From: Roseateles asaccharophilus
GTDB lineage: Bacteria > Pseudomonadota > Gammaproteobacteria > Burkholderiales > Burkholderiaceae_C
DNA length: 64,000 nucleotides
Reading direction: 5' to 3'
Assembly: GCF_004362405.1 (NCBI RefSeq)
Contig: NZ_SNXE01000003.1
Coordinates: 310,001 to 374,000, forward strand
Position numbers and translations under genes: made by a program. This document shows, in pieces, positions 26,194 to 35,096 of the stretch. The notes beneath the pieces are model-generated. The model worked only from the letters and a program-made list of their open reading frames with translations. It was not told the DNA's origin and searched no databases. The stretch's first letter is position 1. Each line of letters begins with the position of its first letter.

Positions 26194-27408
26194 TTACAGG
26201 CGCTCGATGATGCCCGCGGCACCCTGGCCGGCGCCCACGCACATGGTCACCATGCCGTACTTGCCGCCGGTGCGGCGCAGGCCGTGGATCACCGAGGCCG
26301 CGCGGATGGCGCCGGTGGCGCCCAGCGGGTGGCCCAGGGCGATGGCGCCGCCATTGGGGTTGACCTTGGCGCGATCCAGCACGATGCCCTTGCTGTCCAG
26401 ATCGTTCAGCACGGCTAGGCTCTGGGCGGCGAAGGCTTCGTTAAGCTCCACCCAGTCCAGATCGGCAGCGCTGATGCCGGCCAGCTTGAGCGCGGCGGGA
26501 ATCGCTTCGATGGGGCCGATGCCCATGATCTCAGGCGGCACGCCGCGCACGGTGAAGGACACGAAGCGGGCCAGCGGGGTCAGGCCGAAGCGCTTGACCG
26601 CGGCTTCCGAGGCCACGATCAGGGCGCCAGCGCCGTCCGAGGTCTGCGAGCTGTTGCCGGCGGTGACACTGCCCTTGGCAGCAAACACCGGCTTGAGCTT
26701 GGCCAGGCCTTCGGCCGAGGTGTCCTTGCGCGGACCTTCGTCGATGTCCACCACGCGCTTCTTCACGATGACGCCGTCACCGCTCAGGTCGGGCTGGCGC
26801 TCCACGATCTCGAAGGGCGTGATCTCGTCCTTGAAGAAACCGCCTTCAATCGCGGCCAGGGCGCGGCGGTGCGATTCCAGGGCAAAGGCGTCCTGGGCCT
26901 CGCGCGAGACCTTCCACTTGTCGGCCACCTTCTCGGCGGTCAGGCCCATGCCATAGGCCAGGCCGATGTTCTCGTCACGCTCGAAGATGGCGGGCGGGAA
27001 GCTGGGCTTGTTGCCACCCATGGGCACCATGGACATGGATTCCACGCCACCGGCGATCATCACCTCGGCCTCGCCGACGCGGATGCGGTCCGCCGCCATG
27101 GCCAGGGCGGTGATGCCCGAGGCGCAGTAGCGGTTGATGGTCACGCCGCCCACGGTATTGGGCAGGCCCGACAGCACGGCAGCCACGCGGGCGATGTTCA
27201 TGCCCTGCTCACCCTCGGGGAAGGAGCAGCCGATGATGGCGTCTTCAATCGCGGCGGGGTCAAGACCCGGCACCTGGGCCAGCGCGGCCTGGATGGCGCG
27301 GGTCAGCATCTCGTCCGGACGCGTGTTCTTGAAATAGCCCCGGCCCGACTTGCCGATGGGCAGACGGGTAGCGGCGCAGATATAGGCTTCTTGAACTTGC
27401 TTGCTCAT
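26194..27408 (-). CDS. Acetyl-CoA C-acyltransferase (3-ketoacyl-CoA thiolase)
   Basis: A 404-residue thiolase that cleaves 3-ketoacyl-CoA with CoA in the last step of beta-oxidation. The acyl-accepting cysteine is Cys95 in NRYCASGITAL; the C-terminal catalytic motifs NPNGGAIALGHPLGATGA and CVGAGQGAA are intact. It follows the FadN-type gene by 27 bp, giving the enzyme pair that converts enoyl-CoA to acetyl-CoA. A terminator follows directly. Confidence 0.94.
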   Translation of the reverse strand: MSKQVQEAYICAATRLPIGKSGRGYFKNTRPDEMLTRAIQAALAQVPGLDPAAIEDAIIGCSFPEGEQGMNIARVAAVLSGLPNTVGGVTINRYCASGITALAMAADRIRVGEAEVMIAGGVESMSMVPMGGNKPSFPPAIFERDENIGLAYGMGLTAEKVADKWKVSREAQDAFALESHRRALAAIEGGFFKDEITPFEIVERQPDLSGDGVIVKKRVVDIDEGPRKDTSAEGLAKLKPVFAAKGSVTAGNSSQTSDGAGALIVASEAAVKRFGLTPLARFVSFTVRGVPPEIMGIGPIEAIPAALKLAGISAADLDWVELNEAFAAQSLAVLNDLDSKGIVLDRAKVNPNGGAIALGHPLGATGAIRAASVIHGLRRTGGKYGMVTMCVGAGQGAAGIIERL

Positions 27409-27435
27409 GATGTGATTTCCTTCTAGGCCGCTGTA

Positions 27436-29832
27436 TCAGTTGCGCACCGGCTTGCCGGTCTGCAGCATGCCCATGATGCGTTCCTGGGTCTTGGGGTGCT
27501 CCAGCAGCGCGCAGAAGTGCTTGCGCTCCAGGGCCATCAGGTATTCCTCGGTGACCAGGGCGCCGGCCTCGACATCGCCGCCGCAGACCACGTCGGCGAT
27601 CAGCGAGGCCAGGTGGAAGTCGTGCTGGCTGATGAAGCCGCCGTCACGCATATTGGCCAGGGAGGACTTGACCGTGGCGATGCCCGAGCGGCCCGCGACC
27701 GGGAACTTGGTCTTGAGCGGCGCGCGGTAGCCCGAGTCGGCCATGGCCTTGACCTGGGCGCTGGCGACGAAGAGCAGCTCGTCCTTGTTCGGCACGATGA
27801 TGTCGCTGTCCAGCAGATAGCCCAGCTTCTGCGCTTCCAGGGCCGAGGTCGCGACCTTGGCCATGGCGGCGCTGGTGAAGCCGTCCTTCAGGAAGGCGAA
27901 GATGTCAGCGTTGGCATTGCCGGCTGCCGCCATCTCGGCCGCACGGCGGGCGATATAGGTCAGGCCGCCGCCGCCGGGGATCAGGCCCACGCCCACTTCC
28001 ACCAGGCCCACATAGCTTTCCATATGCGCCACGCGGCGGGCGCAGTGCACCGCCAGCTCGCAGCCGCCGCCCAGGGCCAGGCCGCGCATGGCAGCCACGA
28101 CCGGCACATTGGCATAGCGGATGCGCAGCATCATGTCCTGCAGCTTCTTCTCTTCCGGGGCAATGCCCTTGGCGCCCTTGGTCATGAAGACCGGCATCAG
28201 CGCTTCCAGGTTGGCACCGGCGGAGAACACATCGTCCGGGCTCCAGATCACCAGGCCCTTGTAGCCGGCCTCGGCGATCTCCACGGCCTTGAGCAGGCCT
28301 TCGGTGACGGTGGGGCTGATCAGGTGCAGCTTGCAGTTGATGGAGGCGATCAGCACCTCGCCGTCCAGGGTCCAGACGCGCACTTCCTCGTTCTTGAAGA
28401 GCTCGGTACCGGCCTTCAGGGGCTCGACGACGCCCTCGCCCACCAGGGACTCGGGGAAGGCCTGGCGCTCATAGACCGGCAGCTTGGCGCGCGGCTTGAA
28501 CTTGCCCTCGGCGGCGCTCCAGGAGCCGTCCTTGCTGTGCACGCCGCCGTTGTCGGCGACCGGGCCCTCGAACACCCAGGCGGGCAGCGGCGCGCTGGAC
28601 AGGGTCTTGCCGGCGTCGATGTCCGCCTTCACCCATTCAGCGACCTGCTTCCAGCCGGCAGCCTGCCACAGCTCGAAGGGGCCTTGTTGCGAGCCGAAGC
28701 CCCAGCGCATGGCGAAGTCGATCTCGCGGGCCGTATCGGCCACGGTGGCCAGATGCACGGCCACATAGTGGAAGGAGTCGCGCAGGATGGACCACAGGAA
28801 CTGGGCCTGCGGGTTGCTCGACTCGCGCAGCAGCTTGATGCGGTCGGCGGCTGGCTTCTTCAGCATGCGGGCCACGATCTCGTCGGCCTTTTTGCCGCCG
28901 GCCACGTATTCACCGGTGGCGAAGTCCAGACGCTGGATGTCCTTGCCGACCTTCTTGTAGAAGCCCGCGCCGGCCTTCTGGCCCAGGGCGCCCTTCTCGA
29001 TCAGACCGGCCAGCACCTTGGGCGTGGCGTAGGTCGAGTAGAAGGGATCGTCCTTCAGGTTGTCCTGCATGGTCTTGACGACATGGGCCATGGTGTCCAG
29101 GCCCACCACGTCGGCGGTGCGGAAGGTGCCGCTGGAGGCGCGGCCCAGCTTCTTGCCGGTCAGGTCGTCCACCACATCCACGCTCAGGCCGAACTTCTCG
29201 GCCTCGATCATGGTGGCCATCATGCCGGCGATGCCCACGCGGTTGGCCACGAAGTTGGGCGTGTCATTGGCGCGCACCACGCCCTTGCCCACGGCGGTGG
29301 TGACGAAGCTTTCCAGCTGGGCTATCACTTCCGGCTTGGTGGTCGGCGTGTTGATCAGCTCGACCAGGTACATATAGCGCGGCGGGTTGAAGAAATGGAT
29401 GCCGCAGAAGCGCGGCTTGATTTCTTCCGGCAGCACCTCGCTGAGCTTGGTGATGCTCAGGCCCGAGGTGTTGGAGGCCACGATGGCATGCGGCGCGACG
29501 AAGGGAGCGATCTTGGTGTAGAGATCCAGCTTCCAGTCCATGCGCTCGGCGATGGCCTCGATGATGAGGTCGCAGTCCTTGAGCAGCTCCAGATGCTCCT
29601 CATAGTTCGCCTGCTGGATCAGGGCGGCGTTCTCGGCCACGCCCAGGGGCGCGGGCTTGAGCTTCTTGAGCCCTTCGACAGCCTTGCTGACGATGCCGTT
29701 CTTGGGGCCTTCCTTGGCGGGCAGGTCGAACAGCACGACCGGCACCTTGACATTGACCAGATGGGCCGCGATCTGCGCGCCCATGACGCCGGCGCCCAGC
29801 ACGGCCACCTTGCGAACTTGGAATCGACTCAT
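27436..29832 (-). CDS. 3-hydroxyacyl-CoA dehydrogenase/enoyl-CoA hydratase fusion (FadN type)
   Basis: A 798-residue bifunctional beta-oxidation enzyme. The order is dehydrogenase first, as in FadN rather than E. coli FadB: NAD motif LGAGVMG (12-18), the HFFNPPRYM and NDTPNFVANRVG blocks of hydroxyacyl-CoA dehydrogenase, then a crotonase domain (about residues 495-740) with FSAGANLEAL and RGLALGGGCELAVHC and a glutamate in GLVEVGVGLIPG. It turns trans-2-enoyl-CoA into 3-ketoacyl-CoA for the thiolase encoded just downstream. Confidence 0.93.
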   Translation of the reverse strand: MSRFQVRKVAVLGAGVMGAQIAAHLVNVKVPVVLFDLPAKEGPKNGIVSKAVEGLKKLKPAPLGVAENAALIQQANYEEHLELLKDCDLIIEAIAERMDWKLDLYTKIAPFVAPHAIVASNTSGLSITKLSEVLPEEIKPRFCGIHFFNPPRYMYLVELINTPTTKPEVIAQLESFVTTAVGKGVVRANDTPNFVANRVGIAGMMATMIEAEKFGLSVDVVDDLTGKKLGRASSGTFRTADVVGLDTMAHVVKTMQDNLKDDPFYSTYATPKVLAGLIEKGALGQKAGAGFYKKVGKDIQRLDFATGEYVAGGKKADEIVARMLKKPAADRIKLLRESSNPQAQFLWSILRDSFHYVAVHLATVADTAREIDFAMRWGFGSQQGPFELWQAAGWKQVAEWVKADIDAGKTLSSAPLPAWVFEGPVADNGGVHSKDGSWSAAEGKFKPRAKLPVYERQAFPESLVGEGVVEPLKAGTELFKNEEVRVWTLDGEVLIASINCKLHLISPTVTEGLLKAVEIAEAGYKGLVIWSPDDVFSAGANLEALMPVFMTKGAKGIAPEEKKLQDMMLRIRYANVPVVAAMRGLALGGGCELAVHCARRVAHMESYVGLVEVGVGLIPGGGGLTYIARRAAEMAAAGNANADIFAFLKDGFTSAAMAKVATSALEAQKLGYLLDSDIIVPNKDELLFVASAQVKAMADSGYRAPLKTKFPVAGRSGIATVKSSLANMRDGGFISQHDFHLASLIADVVCGGDVEAGALVTEEYLMALERKHFCALLEHPKTQERIMGMLQTGKPVRN

Positions 29833-29868
29833 GATGAATCCTTTGATTGTTGAATGACGTCGTGCTGC

Positions 29869-30306
29869 TTATTCGACGCGAATCCAGGTCTGGGTGCGAC
29901 CAAACATGGGAGCTCCCATATAGCCGCGCACTTCCAGTTTCTTGCCCGCCTCGATGGGCGTGATCCTGACCTTGTAAATCTTGCCCTTGGCCGAATCGAG
30001 GATGGTGCCACCGCCCCAGGCCTCGCCGTCCTTGGCGACATTGCGGATGATCTCCAGGCCCACCAGGGGCTTGTCCTTGCGATCGTCAGCGCATTTGTCG
30101 CACTTGGCATCGGGCTTGGCATCGGCAGCCAGCAGCTTCTCGATCCGGCCGCTGAGCATCCCCCCACCCAGCTCCGTGATGCGCACCAGCGCCTTCTCGG
30201 TCTTGGTTTCGTCATCAATCGTCTTCCACAGGCCCACGGGCGTGGCCTGGGCTTGAACAAGACCGGACACAAGGCCCAGAGCGGTGGCGGCAATCAGCTG
30301 TTTCAT
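29869..30306 (-). CDS. DUF2147 periplasmic protein
   Basis: A 145-residue exported protein with a clear signal peptide (1-20, cleavage after VQAQA). The body matches DUF2147: it opens with PVGLWKTIDDETK, has a CDKC pair in the middle and ends with KLEVRGYMG and TWIRVE, forming a small lipocalin-like beta barrel. Relatives are often found beside acyl-CoA genes; a lipid-related role is plausible but unproven. It is embedded between the acyl-CoA dehydrogenase and FadN genes, 36 to 44 bp from each. Confidence 0.85.
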   Translation of the reverse strand: MKQLIAATALGLVSGLVQAQATPVGLWKTIDDETKTEKALVRITELGGGMLSGRIEKLLAADAKPDAKCDKCADDRKDKPLVGLEIIRNVAKDGEAWGGGTILDSAKGKIYKVRITPIEAGKKLEVRGYMGAPMFGRTQTWIRVE

Positions 30307-30350
30307 GGTGTCTCCTGGTGTTTTTGTGGGGGATGCTCAGACTGCTGTTC

Positions 30351-32141
30351 TTAGAACAGGGCTTCGTCCATTTCCATCAGCGGCGAGAGGCCGGCGCGGC
30401 AGCTGCGGATCAGACCGGCGGTCTCGGGCAGCAGCTTGGCGAAGTAGAAGCGGGCGGTGGCCAGCTTGGCGGTGTAGAACGGATCGCCCGAGTCCTTCTT
30501 TTCCAGCGCGATCTTGGCCATGCGGGCCCAGAAGTAGGCGAAGGTCAGGTGACCCACCACACGCAGATAGTCCACGGCGGCGGCGCCCACCTCGTCGGGG
30601 TTCTGGAAGGCCTTCATGCCGATCTCGGTGGTCAGCTTGGTGACCTTGTCGCCGATGTCGGCCAGCGGGTTCACGAACTCCTGCATGGACTCGTTGACGC
30701 CCTCTTCTTCCACGAACTCGGCGATCTTCTTGCCGAATTTCTTCAGCGTGGCGCCGTTGTTGGCCAGAATCTTGCGGCCCAGCAGGTCCAGGGACTGGAT
30801 GGTGTTGGTGCCCTCATAGATCATGTTGATGCGCGAATCGCGCACGAACTGCTCCATGCCCCACTCGTGGATGAAGCCATGGCCGCCGAAGACCTGCATG
30901 CAGTGCGAGGTGGCGATCCAGCCGTTGTCGGTGATGAAGGCCTTGATGATGGGGGTCAGCAGGGCGACCTCGGCATCAGCTGCCTTGCGCTCGTCCTCAT
31001 CGTCCGAGGCCAGGGCCTTGTCCAGCTGCAGGGCCACATAGGTGGCCAGGGCACGGCCGCCTTCGGCATAGGCGCGGGCGGTCAGCAGCATCTTGCGCAC
31101 GTCCGGGTGCACGATGATGGGGTCGGCCGGCTTGTCCGGTGCCTTGGGGCCCGACAGGGCACGCATCTGGATGCGGTCCTTGGCGTAGGCCACGGCGTTC
31201 TGGTAGGCCACCTCAGTCAGGCCCAGGGACTGATTGCCCACGCCCAGGCGGGCGGCGTTCATCATCACGAACATGGCGGCCAGGCCCTTGTTGGGCTGGC
31301 CCACCAGGGTGCCCACAGCGCCTTCCAGCACCATCTGGCAGGTGGAGTTGGCGTGGATGCCCATCTTGTGCTCCAGGCCGGCGCAGAAGATCGGGTTGCG
31401 CGCGCCCAGGGAGCCGTCGGCATTCACCAGGAACTTGGGCACCACGAAGAGCGAGATGCCCTTGGAGCCTTCGGGGGCGTCCGGCAGGCGGGCCAGCACC
31501 AGGTGGACGATGTTCTCGGCCATATCGTGCTCGCCGGCCGAGATGAAGATCTTGGCGCCGGTGATCTTGTAAGTGCCGTCAGCCTGGGGCTCGGCCTTGG
31601 TGCGCAGCAGGCCCAGGTCCGTGCCGCAGTGCGGCTCGGTCAGGCACATGGTGCCGGTCCACTCGCCGCTGGTCAGCTTGGGCAGGTAGGTGGCCTTTTG
31701 CTCGGGCGTGCCATGGGCGTGCAGGGCCTCGTAGGCGCCGTGGCTCAGACCCGGATACATGGTCCAGGCCTGGTTGGCCGAGTTCATCATCTCGTACATG
31801 CACTGGTTCACCAGCACGGGCAGGCCTTGGCCGCCGTACTCGGGATCGCAGGACAGGGCGGGCCAGCCGCCTTCCACATACTGCTTGTAGGCTTCCTTGA
31901 AGCCCTTGGGCGTGGCGACCTCGTGGCTGCTCTTGTCCAGCTTGCAGCCCTCGGCGTCGCCGGAGAGGTTCAGCGGCGCGATGACTTCCGAGGCGAACTT
32001 GCCGCCCTCTTCCAGCACCGCGTTGATGGTGTCGGCGTCGACCTCAGCGTGCGCGGGCAGCAGCTTCAGCTCGTCAACCACGTTCAGCAGCTCGTGCATC
32101 ACGAACTTCAAATCGCGCAGCGGCGGGTTGTACTGGGGCAT
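30351..32141 (-). CDS. Acyl-CoA dehydrogenase (large DmdC-like type)
   Basis: A 596-residue FAD enzyme for the first step of fatty-acid oxidation. It has an extra N-terminal helix and a C-terminal acyl-CoA dehydrogenase extension typical of the 3-methylmercaptopropionyl-CoA dehydrogenase (DmdC) group. LTEPHCGTDL and ISAGEHD are FAD/substrate contact motifs; Glu443 in MIYEGTN is the expected catalytic base. In this operon context a medium- or long-chain acyl-CoA substrate is more likely than a sulfur compound. It follows the TetR gene by 21 bp. Confidence 0.92.
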   Translation of the reverse strand: MPQYNPPLRDLKFVMHELLNVVDELKLLPAHAEVDADTINAVLEEGGKFASEVIAPLNLSGDAEGCKLDKSSHEVATPKGFKEAYKQYVEGGWPALSCDPEYGGQGLPVLVNQCMYEMMNSANQAWTMYPGLSHGAYEALHAHGTPEQKATYLPKLTSGEWTGTMCLTEPHCGTDLGLLRTKAEPQADGTYKITGAKIFISAGEHDMAENIVHLVLARLPDAPEGSKGISLFVVPKFLVNADGSLGARNPIFCAGLEHKMGIHANSTCQMVLEGAVGTLVGQPNKGLAAMFVMMNAARLGVGNQSLGLTEVAYQNAVAYAKDRIQMRALSGPKAPDKPADPIIVHPDVRKMLLTARAYAEGGRALATYVALQLDKALASDDEDERKAADAEVALLTPIIKAFITDNGWIATSHCMQVFGGHGFIHEWGMEQFVRDSRINMIYEGTNTIQSLDLLGRKILANNGATLKKFGKKIAEFVEEEGVNESMQEFVNPLADIGDKVTKLTTEIGMKAFQNPDEVGAAAVDYLRVVGHLTFAYFWARMAKIALEKKDSGDPFYTAKLATARFYFAKLLPETAGLIRSCRAGLSPLMEMDEALF

Positions 32142-32162
32142 GTCTTACTCCTCGGTTTGATT

Positions 32163-32900
32163 TCAGGCGGACAAACGCTTTTTTCGGGAAGCGCTGGTAG
32201 TTTTACCGGACTCAGGAATGGCCGCACCGGCCGCAAGGCCGGCCGGCGTGGCGTAGAAACTGACGATGCGCTCGAAACCCTGGCTGGCACGGGCCAAGGC
32301 GCCCGGGCGGCGCAGGAAGCGCGCATCGTGGTGAAGGGACAGGATCAGACCGTGCAGCTCGAACAACATCTGATCCACATCGGCCTCGGGCTTGAGGTGG
32401 CTGGCCTGCTTGGCCAGCACGATGGCCTTTTCAAGGGCCGCGTGCCAGGCCTTGACCATGGTGACCAGGGCGTCGCGCACCGGCCCGGGACGGTCGTCAA
32501 ACTCGACCGCACCGCTGATATAGATGCAGCCGGAGTCGATTTCCACCGACACCCTGCGCACCCAGCGGCCAAACAGGGCACGCAGGCGAGGCAGGCCGCG
32601 CGGCTCGCGGATCGCCGGGAAGAAGACCTCTTCCTCGAACTTGGCGTGGTACTCGGTCACCACGGCGATCTGCAGCTCCTCGCGCGAGCCGAAGTGGGCA
32701 AAGACGCCCGACTTGCTCATCTTGGTGACGTCAGCCAGGGCACCGATGGACAGCCCCTCCAGCCCCATATGGGAGGCCAGACCCAGCGCCGCTTCCAGGA
32801 TGGCGGCCCGGGTCTGCTGCCCCTTCTGAAGGGTGCGCGCAGAACGCCGGCCACCATCGGCGGCGCCAGACTTGTGCGGAATATCGGGCAGGGCGGACAC
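32163..32900 (-). CDS. TetR-family regulator of the fatty-acid operon
   Basis: A 245-residue repressor-type protein. The helix-turn-helix is at about residues 45-75 (LSIGALADVTKMSKSGVFAHFGS) after the leading RAAILEAAL helix; the C-terminal part is the ligand-binding/dimer domain. It is first in a run of beta-oxidation genes and an inverted repeat lies 48 bp upstream of its start, so an autoregulated acyl-CoA-responsive switch is likely, analogous to FadP/PsrA-type systems. The ligand is inference. Confidence 0.88.
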   Translation of the reverse strand: MSALPDIPHKSGAADGGRRSARTLQKGQQTRAAILEAALGLASHMGLEGLSIGALADVTKMSKSGVFAHFGSREELQIAVVTEYHAKFEEEVFFPAIREPRGLPRLRALFGRWVRRVSVEIDSGCIYISGAVEFDDRPGPVRDALVTMVKAWHAALEKAIVLAKQASHLKPEADVDQMLFELHGLILSLHHDARFLRRPGALARASQGFERIVSFYATPAGLAAGAAIPESGKTTSASRKKRLSA

Positions 32901-32948
32901 GGCGGCAGGATCCAGGATCTTGGGCTGAGAAGGTCGGAATAATAAAAC

Positions 32949-32960
32949 GAACGGTCGTTC
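32949..32960. promoter_or_regulatory. Palindromic operator upstream of the TetR gene
   Basis: GAACG-gt-CGTTC is an inverted repeat with a 2-nt centre inside an AT-rich patch that contrasts with the GC-rich surroundings. It sits about 48 bp upstream of the TetR start, next to TATTAT on the minus strand (a -10-like hexamer). It is the most likely binding site for the TetR protein. Confidence 0.6.
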
Positions 32961-32981
32961 TATTTTCCAGAGTTCCGCGAA

Positions 32982-33011
32982 AAAAAGGCGCCGGGCCGGA
33001 CCGGCTTTTTA
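32982..33011. terminator. Bidirectional terminator-like hairpin
   Basis: AAAAAAAGGC-GCCGG-gccgga-CCGGC-TTTTTAG can fold as a short GC stem with T tracts on both strands. No supported gene ends here on the plus strand, and none on the minus strand, so it may insulate the TetR operon promoter or mark the end of an unrecognised transcript. Confidence 0.45.
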
Positions 33012-33161
33012 GGGGCAGCCGCCTAAACCCGGCCCAGGCTGATCGGCGGGCGTGACAGGCCGATGAAGCCGTTGTGCGGCATCCACGCCGGCGCGGACAG
33101 GGCTTGCGCCCTTGAGTCGGTACCCACTGATGCAGTACGCTGACGCTCGGAGGTCAACGCT

Positions 33162-33719
33162 GTGGATGTTCTTCAACTGGATATCTCCGGCCGGCCGCAG
33201 GCCTGGATCACGACCAAGGAAGCCGCGGTGATCTATGCCAGCGACGGCGTCGCCTGGACCCTGGGCAGCCCCTGCCATGTGATGCGTGGCGGGCTGCAGC
33301 GCGTCAGCGGGCTGCAATCGCGCATCGAGGTGCACCCCATCATCGCGGTGCGGGGCGCCGTGCCCAGCCGGGCCTGGCGGCAGATGCCCGCCCTCTCCAA
33401 TCACAAGCTTTTCGCGCGCGACCGCCATGTCTGCGCCTACTGCGGGCACAGCTTCCACCCGGACGACCTGACCCGCGAGCACATCATCCCCACCTCGCGC
33501 GGCGGCGCCGACAGCTGGATGAACTGCATCACGGCCTGCCGGGGCTGCAATGGGCGCAAAGGCAATCGGCTGCCCGAAGAGGCGCGCATGAGCCTGCTCT
33601 ATCTGCCCTATGTGCCCAATCTGCACGAGGACATGATCCTGCGCGGCCGCCGCATCCTGGTCGACCAGATGGAGTTTCTGCTGGCCAGCGTGCCACGCAG
33701 CAGCCGCCTGCACGCCTGA
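33162..33719 (+). CDS. HNH endonuclease family protein
   Basis: A 185-residue protein with an HNH nuclease domain at about residues 88-145: CAYCG, then the REHIIP histidine pair of the active site, a WMNCITACRGCNGRKGN stretch holding the second cysteine pair and the asparagine. The N-terminal 80 residues resemble the DUF-type leader seen in stand-alone bacterial HNH proteins. The start is GTG at 33162, preceded by GGAGG. There are no phage or restriction genes nearby, so this is a lone, probably housekeeping, family member of unknown substrate. Confidence 0.88.
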   Translation: MDVLQLDISGRPQAWITTKEAAVIYASDGVAWTLGSPCHVMRGGLQRVSGLQSRIEVHPIIAVRGAVPSRAWRQMPALSNHKLFARDRHVCAYCGHSFHPDDLTREHIIPTSRGGADSWMNCITACRGCNGRKGNRLPEEARMSLLYLPYVPNLHEDMILRGRRILVDQMEFLLASVPRSSRLHA

Positions 33720-33838
33720 GCGCACCGCCCTCAAGCGCCGCCTTGCCTGTAAAGACTTGTTGCTCGCCGCGAGCCGGCGGTCAACGGCCGCACAATGGCA
33801 AGCGTTGGGCAGCCCATCTGCCTGAGGAGATGAGTTCC

Positions 33839-34330
33839 ATGATGATTCGCAAACTGATGCTGGCCGCCGCTGTCGTGACCCTGGCCGCCTGCTCCACCAC
33901 CAGCCCCGATGTGGTCAAGCGCGGCGACGCCCAGCGCCTGTCCCAGGTGCAGGATGCCACCGTGCTGTCGGTGCGCGCCGTGACGGTGGAAGGCTCGCAA
34001 AGCGGCGCGGGCGCCGTGACCGGCGGCGTGGTCGGCGCCATCGCGGGCTCCAGCGTGGGCGGCAAGCGCGAGGGCCAGATCGTGGGCGTGCTGGGCGCCG
34101 TCGCCGGTGCGGCCCTGGGCAATGCCATTGAGCGCAATGTCACCAAGGAAGATGCCGTGGAAGTGCTGGTGCAGCTGCGCAATGGTGAACGCCGCGCCAT
34201 CGTCCAGGCCAAGGGCAATGAGACCCTGAACCCTGGCGACGCCGTCATCCTGGTGAGCACCGGCGGCAAGACCCGTGTGACTCGCGCGCCTTACGGCAGC
34301 GCCCCCAGCGCACCGGCCGAAAAGAACTGA
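33839..34330 (+). CDS. SlyB/PcP-like glycine-zipper outer-membrane lipoprotein
   Basis: A 163-residue lipoprotein. Signal peptide and lipobox LAAC (Cys19) are followed by a glycine zipper of two GxxxG-rich segments (about residues 55-100, GGVVGAIAGSSVGG and GVLGAVAGAALGN). Such proteins sit in the outer membrane and help keep it intact. GAGGAG lies 9 bases before the ATG at 33839. A hairpin beyond the stop may end the transcript ahead of ribA. Confidence 0.88.
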   Translation: MMIRKLMLAAAVVTLAACSTTSPDVVKRGDAQRLSQVQDATVLSVRAVTVEGSQSGAGAVTGGVVGAIAGSSVGGKREGQIVGVLGAVAGAALGNAIERNVTKEDAVEVLVQLRNGERRAIVQAKGNETLNPGDAVILVSTGGKTRVTRAPYGSAPSAPAEKN

Positions 34331-34375
34331 GGCCAGGCGAGACCGCACGGCGGGCGCTACCATAACGCCCTCAGG

Positions 34376-34410
34376 CGCCCGCTGTGCCCCGGCGGGCGTC
34401 CTCATTTTTA
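34376..34410 (+). terminator. Possible terminator between the SlyB-like gene and ribA
   Basis: CGCCCGC-N9-GCGGGCG (34376-34398) followed by TCCTCATTTTTA. The stem is GC-rich and the T run is delayed by six bases, so strength is uncertain. I checked for FMN riboswitch elements in this leader and saw none. Confidence 0.4.
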
Positions 34411-34422
34411 GAGCCTGCACGC

Positions 34423-35058
34423 GTGATTCAGCCGTCCCCGCCCACCCCTGCCCTCCCTGCCGCCAAGGTCCAGCGCGTCTCAAGCGCCCGCCTGCCGACC
34501 AAGCACGGGGAATTCATGGTCCATGTCTACAAGGCAGAGGACCATCCGGACGAGCATGTGGTCATCGTCAAGGGCGAGGTGGGTAATCAGGCCAAAGTGC
34601 TGCTGCGCATGCACTCCGAGTGCTTCACCGGCGACATCCTGGGCTCACTGCGCTGCGACTGCGGCGAGCAGCTGGCCCTGGCACTGCAGCGCATCGAGGC
34701 CGAGGGCGGCATCGTGATCTATCTGCGTGGCCACGAAGGCCGGGGCATTGGTCTGGCCCAGAAGCTGCGGGCCTATGCCCTGCAGGACACCGGCCTGGAC
34801 ACGGTGGAGGCCAATCTGGCCCTGGGCCTGCCGATTGACGCACGCCGCTTTGATGCCGCCGCCGACATCCTGCGCGATCTGCGCGTGCGCTCGGTGCGCC
34901 TGATGAGCAACAACCCCTTCAAGGAAGCGGCGCTCAACGAGCTGGGCATCGAGGTGGTGGCCCGCGAAGGCCACGAGGTCGAGTCCAACGAGGAAAGCGG
35001 CCGCTACCTCAAGACCAAGCGCGAAAAGCTGGGCCACCAGCTGCACATGCTGCCCTGA
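34423..35058 (+). CDS. ribA: GTP cyclohydrolase II
   Basis: A 211-residue enzyme that opens GTP to give the pyrimidine precursor of riboflavin. Zinc is held by Cys67, Cys78 and Cys80 (SECFTGDILGSLRCDCG), and the GTP/pyrophosphate motif is RGHEGRGIGL. The stretch RLMSNNPFKEAALN near the C-terminus is also typical. It is a stand-alone RibA without the RibB half. The GTG at 34423 is preferred; upstream residues are not conserved. Confidence 0.95.
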   Translation: MIQPSPPTPALPAAKVQRVSSARLPTKHGEFMVHVYKAEDHPDEHVVIVKGEVGNQAKVLLRMHSECFTGDILGSLRCDCGEQLALALQRIEAEGGIVIYLRGHEGRGIGLAQKLRAYALQDTGLDTVEANLALGLPIDARRFDAAADILRDLRVRSVRLMSNNPFKEAALNELGIEVVAREGHEVESNEESGRYLKTKREKLGHQLHMLP

Positions 35059-35096
35059 GCCCCTCTCGGGCGGCCCTGCCGCCTCCGCTCAGGAAC

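Noticed and set aside
27496-29853. 785-codon plus-strand frame opposite the FadN-type gene
   Set aside because: Shadow frame; the minus strand encodes a complete conserved beta-oxidation enzyme with all motifs.
30318-32942. 874-codon plus-strand frame opposite the acyl-CoA dehydrogenase and TetR genes
   Set aside because: Spans two well-supported genes on the other strand and contains no domain; produced by high GC content.
33009-33734. 241-codon minus-strand frame opposite the HNH gene
   Set aside because: No motif, and the plus strand has the full HNH signature with a good ribosome binding site.
34331-34422. FMN riboswitch upstream of ribA
   Set aside because: The RFN conserved blocks are missing; only a GC hairpin with a delayed T run is seen.
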